Below, one piece after another: positions 59,646 through 64,000 of a DNA stretch of 64,000 bases. This stretch comes from CAYUVH01 sp964448135. Lineage in GTDB: Bacteria > Verrucomicrobiota > Verrucomicrobiia > Limisphaerales > UBA8199. The DNA is taken from the NCBI GenBank assembly GCA_964448135.1, contig CAYUVH010000058.1:65295-129294 (forward strand), in the 5' to 3' direction. The notes under the pieces were generated by a model, which was not told the DNA's origin, made no database searches, and saw only the letters and a list, made by a program, of their open reading frames with translations. Positions within the stretch are counted from its first letter, which is position 1. Every line of letters begins with the position of its first letter. Position numbers and translations under genes: made by a program.

Positions 59646-60179
59646 ATGAAAAACTTTCAACAAAACCTGCTCGTCGCGGTCGTGCTCGGCCTGTGCGCGC
59701 TGTGCGTCTGGCAGTGGCACGGACACACCCGCCAACGCGGCCAGATCGAGCAACTCACCCGGGCGGTTTACGACAAGTCCGCCGCCATCCAGGGCTTCAC
59801 CAATTCCGCCGCCAATCTCGACCGTCAGGTCGCCCTCATGGACGCGCGCCTTTCCGCGCTCAAGGAGGAAGCCAAAACAAATTTCAGCCTCGCCTCCTCA
59901 CGCCTGCGTGAACTCACCCGGCTCCAAGCCACCAACGATCTCCTGACCAACCGCGTCGCCGAATACAAACTCACGGTGGAATCGCTCCAGGCAAAGTTGA
60001 AGGAGGCCTACGACGGCGTCCAAAAGCAAAACGCCTCCCTCAACCAACTCGTTGCCCAACGAGACGCCGTCGTCACGAAATACAACGAAAGCATCAGCGA
60101 GCGAAACGAGCTGATCCGCAAGTACAACGAACTCGTCAAACGAGTTGAGCAACTGCAAGGCAAAGCCGCCAAACCCTGA
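59646..60179 (+). CDS. Membrane-anchored coiled-coil protein of the TonB operon
   Basis: 177 residues: one N-terminal membrane helix (NLLVAVVLGLCALCVWQWHG) and a long periplasmic coiled coil from about 35 to 170 (heptads such as LRELTRLQATNDLLTNRVAE and QLVAQRDAVVTKYNESISER). It starts 5 bases after exbD2, so it is probably an operon member and may organise the transporter across the periplasm. Not recognised otherwise. Confidence 0.75.
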   Translation: MKNFQQNLLVAVVLGLCALCVWQWHGHTRQRGQIEQLTRAVYDKSAAIQGFTNSAANLDRQVALMDARLSALKEEAKTNFSLASSRLRELTRLQATNDLLTNRVAEYKLTVESLQAKLKEAYDGVQKQNASLNQLVAQRDAVVTKYNESISERNELIRKYNELVKRVEQLQGKAAKP

Positions 60180-60656
60180 AACCCGACTGCCCAAGCCCCC
60201 TCAACCGGCGCCTGTGGATTTCGCGTTGATGGAGTTGCTAATCCGGCTCCCAACGGAAACCCCGCTCCATCCAGGATCACGGTCTGTCCATGGATTTCAG
60301 CCTGCCCGTCCGGCGCATACGGGCCTGCACCTTTGCACAGACAATCGGCGGCGCCTTTTCCGGGCAGGCGGGGCAGATCCCCATCAGCACAAGTTCATGG
60401 TATACGCGGCTATAGGATCGGGCCGCCACCACTTCCCGCTCCAGGATGGCGATGGATTCCGACGCCGGCAGTTCGCAAACACCGCCCAAGCTTCATGCTT
60501 TTCTTAACTGCGGCAATTTTAAACGCGGGCATATCGTATACATTCTACGACGCATACCGCTTTTTGGATGCCGGGTCGCAAACAAAAAGTGTTTGCGGGG
60601 GGCCACGCTCATGCAAACTGCCGAAATCGGCGTGACGGGGTTTGCGGATTGCAAGG
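60180..60656. other. Intergenic region with Fur-like remnant
   Basis: 477 bases between the TonB operon and the FAD oxidoreductase. On the minus strand 60277-60489 reads as the end of a Fur-type regulator; the remaining parts show nothing I can name. Confidence 0.5.
60277..60489 (-). pseudogene. Fur family regulator, C-terminal remnant
   Basis: Reads GGVCELPASESIAILEREVV then VYHELVLMGICPACPEKAPP. This fits the end of a Fur/PerR protein: the part after the first CxxCG, the LExxVAxxxGF helix and the HxLxLxGxCPxC zinc site. The DNA-binding half is absent and a stop lies in frame just upstream, so the copy is broken. A tail of about 25 basic residues follows. An alternative is a chance open frame. 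Confidence 0.4.
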
Positions 60657-61856
60657 TTAGCGATCGAAACGAAACAGATGAGAATCGCGATTGGCGCGGC
60701 CCAGGAAATGATCGCGGATGATCCCGGCGGCAATGAGGCTGTAAGTGATGCCATTGCCGCCAAAGCCCAGTGCGAAATACGTGTGTTTTAAACCGGGATG
60801 GCTGCCGATGTAAGCCAGGCCATCCTTCGTTCCGCCGAAGGTTCCCGCCCAGGAATAGGCCGGTTCAAACTTCAGGTCCGGGAAGAGGCGCGCGAATTTG
60901 CGCACCAGCACCGCGGTTTTTCGTGGCAATAGTTTGTCGCGCGGGTGCGGCGATACCACGTCCACATCCTCGCCACCGATGATCACACGATGGTCCGGGG
61001 TCGTGCGCAGATACAAGTACGGCGAGCCTGTCTCCCAAATGAGACTGCGGCGGTACCAGCCGGCAATGCGCATGGGCTCGCTGATGACCGCGTAGGTGCT
61101 TTTAAGCGTGCCGGCTGGGCGCGGCAAATACCGGCCGGACTCAAAACCGCAGGCCACTATCACCCGGCGCGCGCGCACCGTGAATTTTCCGCAGGCCTGG
61201 AATTGAACTCCCCGGCTGGTGGGCTGGATGCGGCCCGCGGCTGAGCGGTCGAACACCTTGAGGCCGTGCCGTTTGCCGGCCTGCAGCAATCCATGGGTCA
61301 AGTGGTGGGGATCGACCTGTCCGCCGAGTTGCGAAAACAGCGCCGCCGGCCGCGAGAAGGGAAACCGCCGCTCGATCTGGCCTCGGGACCACCATTCCAC
61401 GTCCAATCCCATTTCGCGTCGCAGCCGCAACTCTTCCTGCAAATCCGGAATTTCATCGCTCCGGCGCGCCAAGAAGAGGCTCGTCTTGAACTCGAAGCCG
61501 CATTCGATTTTGAGCCGGTGAATCAAGCGGCCCAGTTCGGTCACGGCCCGGGCGCAAAGTTCATAGCTGCGAAACGCATCCTTTTTGCCGATCGTCTCAA
61601 CCAACTGGCGCAGAGGCACGTCCACTTCGTACTGCAAGAGGCCGGTGCTGCCGCTGGTGCTCCCGGTCCCGATCTCCCGCTTGTCCAGCAGCACCGTATC
61701 AATGCCGCCCCGCGAGAAATAATAAGCGACCAGGGCGCCCGTGATCCCGCCGCCAATGATGGCGGCATCGCACGTGAGGTCGCGATCCAGCGTGGGAAAG
61801 CAGGCGGGCAGGCCGTTACGAATGCTCCAATACGGGTAGTCAGAGGTCAGGTCCAT
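60657..61856 (-). CDS. FAD-dependent oxidoreductase (DAO family)
   Basis: 399 residues. FAD motif DAAIIGGGITGALVAYYFSR at about 30, then GSTSGSTGLLQYEVDVPLRQ, and C-terminal WAGTFGGTKDGLAYIGSHPG and FALGFGGNGITYSLIAAGII, the DadA/glycine-oxidase-like pattern. It would oxidise an amine or amino acid to the imino form. Divergent from the sulfatases with a 102-base gap. Substrate unknown. Confidence 0.9.
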   Translation of the reverse strand: MDLTSDYPYWSIRNGLPACFPTLDRDLTCDAAIIGGGITGALVAYYFSRGGIDTVLLDKREIGTGSTSGSTGLLQYEVDVPLRQLVETIGKKDAFRSYELCARAVTELGRLIHRLKIECGFEFKTSLFLARRSDEIPDLQEELRLRREMGLDVEWWSRGQIERRFPFSRPAALFSQLGGQVDPHHLTHGLLQAGKRHGLKVFDRSAAGRIQPTSRGVQFQACGKFTVRARRVIVACGFESGRYLPRPAGTLKSTYAVISEPMRIAGWYRRSLIWETGSPYLYLRTTPDHRVIIGGEDVDVVSPHPRDKLLPRKTAVLVRKFARLFPDLKFEPAYSWAGTFGGTKDGLAYIGSHPGLKHTYFALGFGGNGITYSLIAAGIIRDHFLGRANRDSHLFRFDR

Positions 61857-61958
61857 TGTATTTCCAATCCACTTTCAGCGCAAAGCATGCCACCGCTGCA
61901 CGGAGCTGCACTTTGACCTTCACGCTGGCGGCCTTCAACGGTAGTTTCCTCCTTCGCT

Positions 61959-63473
61959 ATGCCAACCCGCGTCAATCATCCTGGGAACTGGAGTCTGCTG
62001 GCCTGGCACGTTTTCCCTTTCGCCGTGGCGCTCATTTGCTTCAATGCGCGTGCCGCCGCGTCCTCACCGCCCGCCAGGCCCAACGTTGTCTTCATCCTCG
62101 CCGACGACCTCGGTTACATGGACATCGGCGCGAACAATCCGAAAAGCTTTTACGAAACGCCGAATATCAACAGTCTCGCCGCACAGGGGATGCGTTTCAC
62201 CTCGGCCTACGCGGCATGCCCGGTTTGCTCGCCGACGCGCGCGAGCATTTTGACCGGCAAATACCCGGCCCGGCTACATCTCACCGATTACATCGGCGGC
62301 ACTCGCACAGGCAAACTGCTGCCCGCGGAATATCTGGATCATTTGCCGCTCGAGGAATTCAGCATCGCCAAAGCGTTCAAGGCCGCCGGCTACACGACCG
62401 CGCTGGTCGGAAAATGGCATCTGGGCAGCGGAGCCTTTTTGCCGACGGCGCACGGCTTCAACGTGAACATCGCCGGGGCGGGCGCGGGACATCCCCCGAG
62501 CTACTTCAGTCCCTACCGGCTCGCCCAACTCAGCGACGGACCGCCGGGCGAGTACCTTACGGAGCGGCTCACTGATGAAGCGCTGCATTTCATCGAGGCC
62601 AATGCGACGAATCGTTTCTTCCTCTATTTCCCGCATTACACGGTCCATCTGCCGCTCCAGGCGAAAACCAATGTGGTCGCCAAATACGAAGCCAAGGCGG
62701 CGAAGCTTCCCGCGACCGGTCCGGAGTTTGCGCCCGAGGGGTCGGTCCGGACGCGACTGGTGCAAAACAATCCGGTGTATGCGGCCATGGTGGAGAGCCT
62801 TGATGACAGCGTCGGCCGGGTAATGCAGAAGCTCAAGGAACTCGGTATCGCGGATCGCACGATCGTCGTTTTCTTCTCCGACAACGGCGGCCTCGCGACC
62901 AACGAGGGCATGCCCACTTCGAACCTTCCCTATCGCGCGGGCAAAGGCTGGCTGTATGAAGGGGGCATTCGCGAACCGCTCATCATCAAGTGGCCTAGAG
63001 TCACCAAGCCTGGCTCGGTCTGCGATCTGCCGATCACGAGCACTGACTTCTATCCGACCCTGCTCGCCATGGCGGGACTCCCGGCCAAGCCGGCCCAGTA
63101 TACGGACGGCGTCAGTTTCGTGTCTCTGCTCGAAGGCGGCGACACGCCCACGCGGACCAATCTCTTCTGGCATTATCCCCACTACGGGAACCAAGGCGGG
63201 ACGCCTGGTTGCGCGGTGCGCTCGGGCGATTGGAAACTCATCCGCTTCTTTGAAGACAACCATTATGAGCTGTACAACATTCCGCAGGACATCGGGGAGA
63301 AGCACAATCTCGCTTCCGCCCATCCCGAGAAAGTGCGCGAACTCTCCGCGCTGCTCGATCAATTTTTGAAGGACACCCAGGCCGCGATGCCGAAGCCCAA
63401 TCCCGATTACGACCCCAGCGCTCCGCGCAAGCAGCCTGGTAAAAAGAAAAAAGCCAACTCGAAATCAGAATGA
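61959..63473 (+). CDS. Exported sulfatase (arylsulfatase A type)
   Basis: 504 residues with signal peptide (HVFPFAVALICFNARAAA). Sulfatase motifs: VVFILADDLGYMD (metal Asp pair), CSPTRASILTGKYP, in which the Cys of C-x-P-T-R is converted to formylglycine, LVGKWHLG, and VFFSDNGG. The sulfatase-maturing enzyme must be elsewhere. A Lys-rich tail (KQPGKKKKANSKSE) ends it. Cleaves sulfate esters, probably from sulfated polysaccharides. Its stop overlaps the next start by 4 bases. Confidence 0.93.
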   Translation: MPTRVNHPGNWSLLAWHVFPFAVALICFNARAAASSPPARPNVVFILADDLGYMDIGANNPKSFYETPNINSLAAQGMRFTSAYAACPVCSPTRASILTGKYPARLHLTDYIGGTRTGKLLPAEYLDHLPLEEFSIAKAFKAAGYTTALVGKWHLGSGAFLPTAHGFNVNIAGAGAGHPPSYFSPYRLAQLSDGPPGEYLTERLTDEALHFIEANATNRFFLYFPHYTVHLPLQAKTNVVAKYEAKAAKLPATGPEFAPEGSVRTRLVQNNPVYAAMVESLDDSVGRVMQKLKELGIADRTIVVFFSDNGGLATNEGMPTSNLPYRAGKGWLYEGGIREPLIIKWPRVTKPGSVCDLPITSTDFYPTLLAMAGLPAKPAQYTDGVSFVSLLEGGDTPTRTNLFWHYPHYGNQGGTPGCAVRSGDWKLIRFFEDNHYELYNIPQDIGEKHNLASAHPEKVRELSALLDQFLKDTQAAMPKPNPDYDPSAPRKQPGKKKKANSKSE

Positions 63474-64000
63474 ACACCGCGGCCTCCAGTGCTTCAAGTC
63501 CTCCGGCCACATATTTCAAATTTCAAATTTCAGATTTGAAATCGGTTTGGTGCTTGGTGCTTCTCTGGTCCTTGGTCCTTGGCGCTTGGTTCTTCACTCC
63601 ACCCTGTTTCGCAGCTGCCGCCGCGCCGCATCCGAACATCATGATCATCCTGGCCGACGACCAGGGCTGGGGCGATCTGTCCATCAACGGCAACACAAAC
63701 CTCTCCACGCCGAACATTGATTCACTCGCCAGGGACGGCGCGCTTTTCGATCGCTTCTACGTTTGCGCCGTATGCTCGCCCACGCGCGCGGAATTTCTGA
63801 CCGGACGCTATCATCCGCGCGGGGGCGTGCATGGCGTTTCCACGGGCGGTGAGCGGCTGAACCTCAACGAGAAAACGATTGCCCAGACCTTCAAGGCGGC
63901 CGGCTACGCGACCGGGGCTTTCGGCAAATGGCACAATGGCACGCAATATCCCTACCACCCGAACGCCCGCGGGTTCGATGAATTCTACGGCTTCTGCTCA
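63470..64000 (+). CDS. Exported sulfatase, 5' part
   Basis: ATG 63470 overlaps the first sulfatase stop (ATGA). The 177 residues seen start with a long leader whose core VWCLVLLWSLVLGAWFF is encoded by heptamer repeats, then FAAAAAPHPNIMIILADDQG, CSPTRAEFLTGRYHP (formylglycine Cys in C-S-P-T-R), and GAFGKWHNG. The gene runs out of the window. Second sulfatase of a pair, likely acting on the same sulfated glycan. Confidence 0.92.
   Translation, partial: MNTAASSASSPPATYFKFQISDLKSVWCLVLLWSLVLGAWFFTPPCFAAAAAPHPNIMIILADDQGWGDLSINGNTNLSTPNIDSLARDGALFDRFYVCAVCSPTRAEFLTGRYHPRGGVHGVSTGGERLNLNEKTIAQTFKAAGYATGAFGKWHNGTQYPYHPNARGFDEFYGFCS
63513..63589 (+). repeat. Heptanucleotide repeats within the signal-peptide coding region
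   Basis: ATTTCAA, ATTTCAA, ATTTCAG, ATTTGAA in tandem (63513-63540), then TTGG-ending heptamers with TCCTTGG, TCCTTGG, CGCTTGG at 63569-63589. They lie in the leader of the second sulfatase and keep its frame open. Confidence 0.7.

Overview
The window looks like chromosomal DNA of a GC-rich Gram-negative bacterium of the Verrucomicrobia, most likely the Pedosphaera/Limisphaera side of the phylum. Pointers are a type II pseudopilin-like protein with the long [20 protein letters not shown] leader and a C-terminal H-x9-DG end, a PEP-CTERM sorting tail, Cys-type sulfatases, a GloVer-like repeat protein, outer-membrane porin and TonB systems, and many hairpin-type dispersed repeats between genes. 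This assignment is inference from gene content; no rRNA or tRNA gene was found.

Layout. 0-10 kb: end of a VOC protein, a membrane glycosyltransferase, full-length pyruvate carboxylase, a GmhB-like phosphatase, a heptosyltransferase, a metallophosphoesterase and acylphosphatase. 11.2-14.7 kb: a tightly overlapping four-gene operon (TylF-like methyltransferase, split transketolase, NAD-dependent epimerase), probably making a special sugar. 14.7-19.1 kb: porin, alpha/beta hydrolase and patatin lipoprotein. 19.4-23.2 kb: a minus-strand operon with a glycosyltransferase-HAD phosphatase fusion and a LuxR-type regulator, divergent from a small cassette of a winged-helix-like protein and two DUF5985-like membrane proteins. 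23.2-24.3 kb: about 1 kb of non-coding repeats. 24.3-31.8 kb: B12-binding radical SAM protein, aldo/keto reductase, glycosyltransferase, L-2-hydroxyglutarate oxidase, Nif3-like protein and a DUF4105 membrane protein. 32-42.3 kb: VIT/VWA protein, a 2068-residue alpha-2-macroglobulin and a serpin. 43.7-48.5 kb: a PadR-controlled operon ending in a HAAS/VIT/PEP-CTERM protein. 48.6-54.6 kb: secreted repeat protein, pseudopilin, di-heme peroxidase with a Spy-like N-terminus, outer-membrane barrel and a periplasmic phosphatase-cytochrome fusion. 54.6-60.2 kb: NikR divergent from a TonB receptor, TonB, ExbB, two ExbD and a coiled-coil protein, a self-contained metal (probably nickel) uptake unit. 60.2-64 kb: a Fur-like remnant, a FAD oxidoreductase and two overlapping sulfatases.

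The most unusual content is (1) intergenic arrays in which a short word recurs every ~10 bp, with a different word at each site (GCCA, GTCA, CGCA); (2) heptanucleotide tandem repeats that run into or lie inside coding regions; (3) the autoregulated PadR-HAAS-VIT-PEP-CTERM operon; and (4) domain fusions in redox and sugar enzymes.
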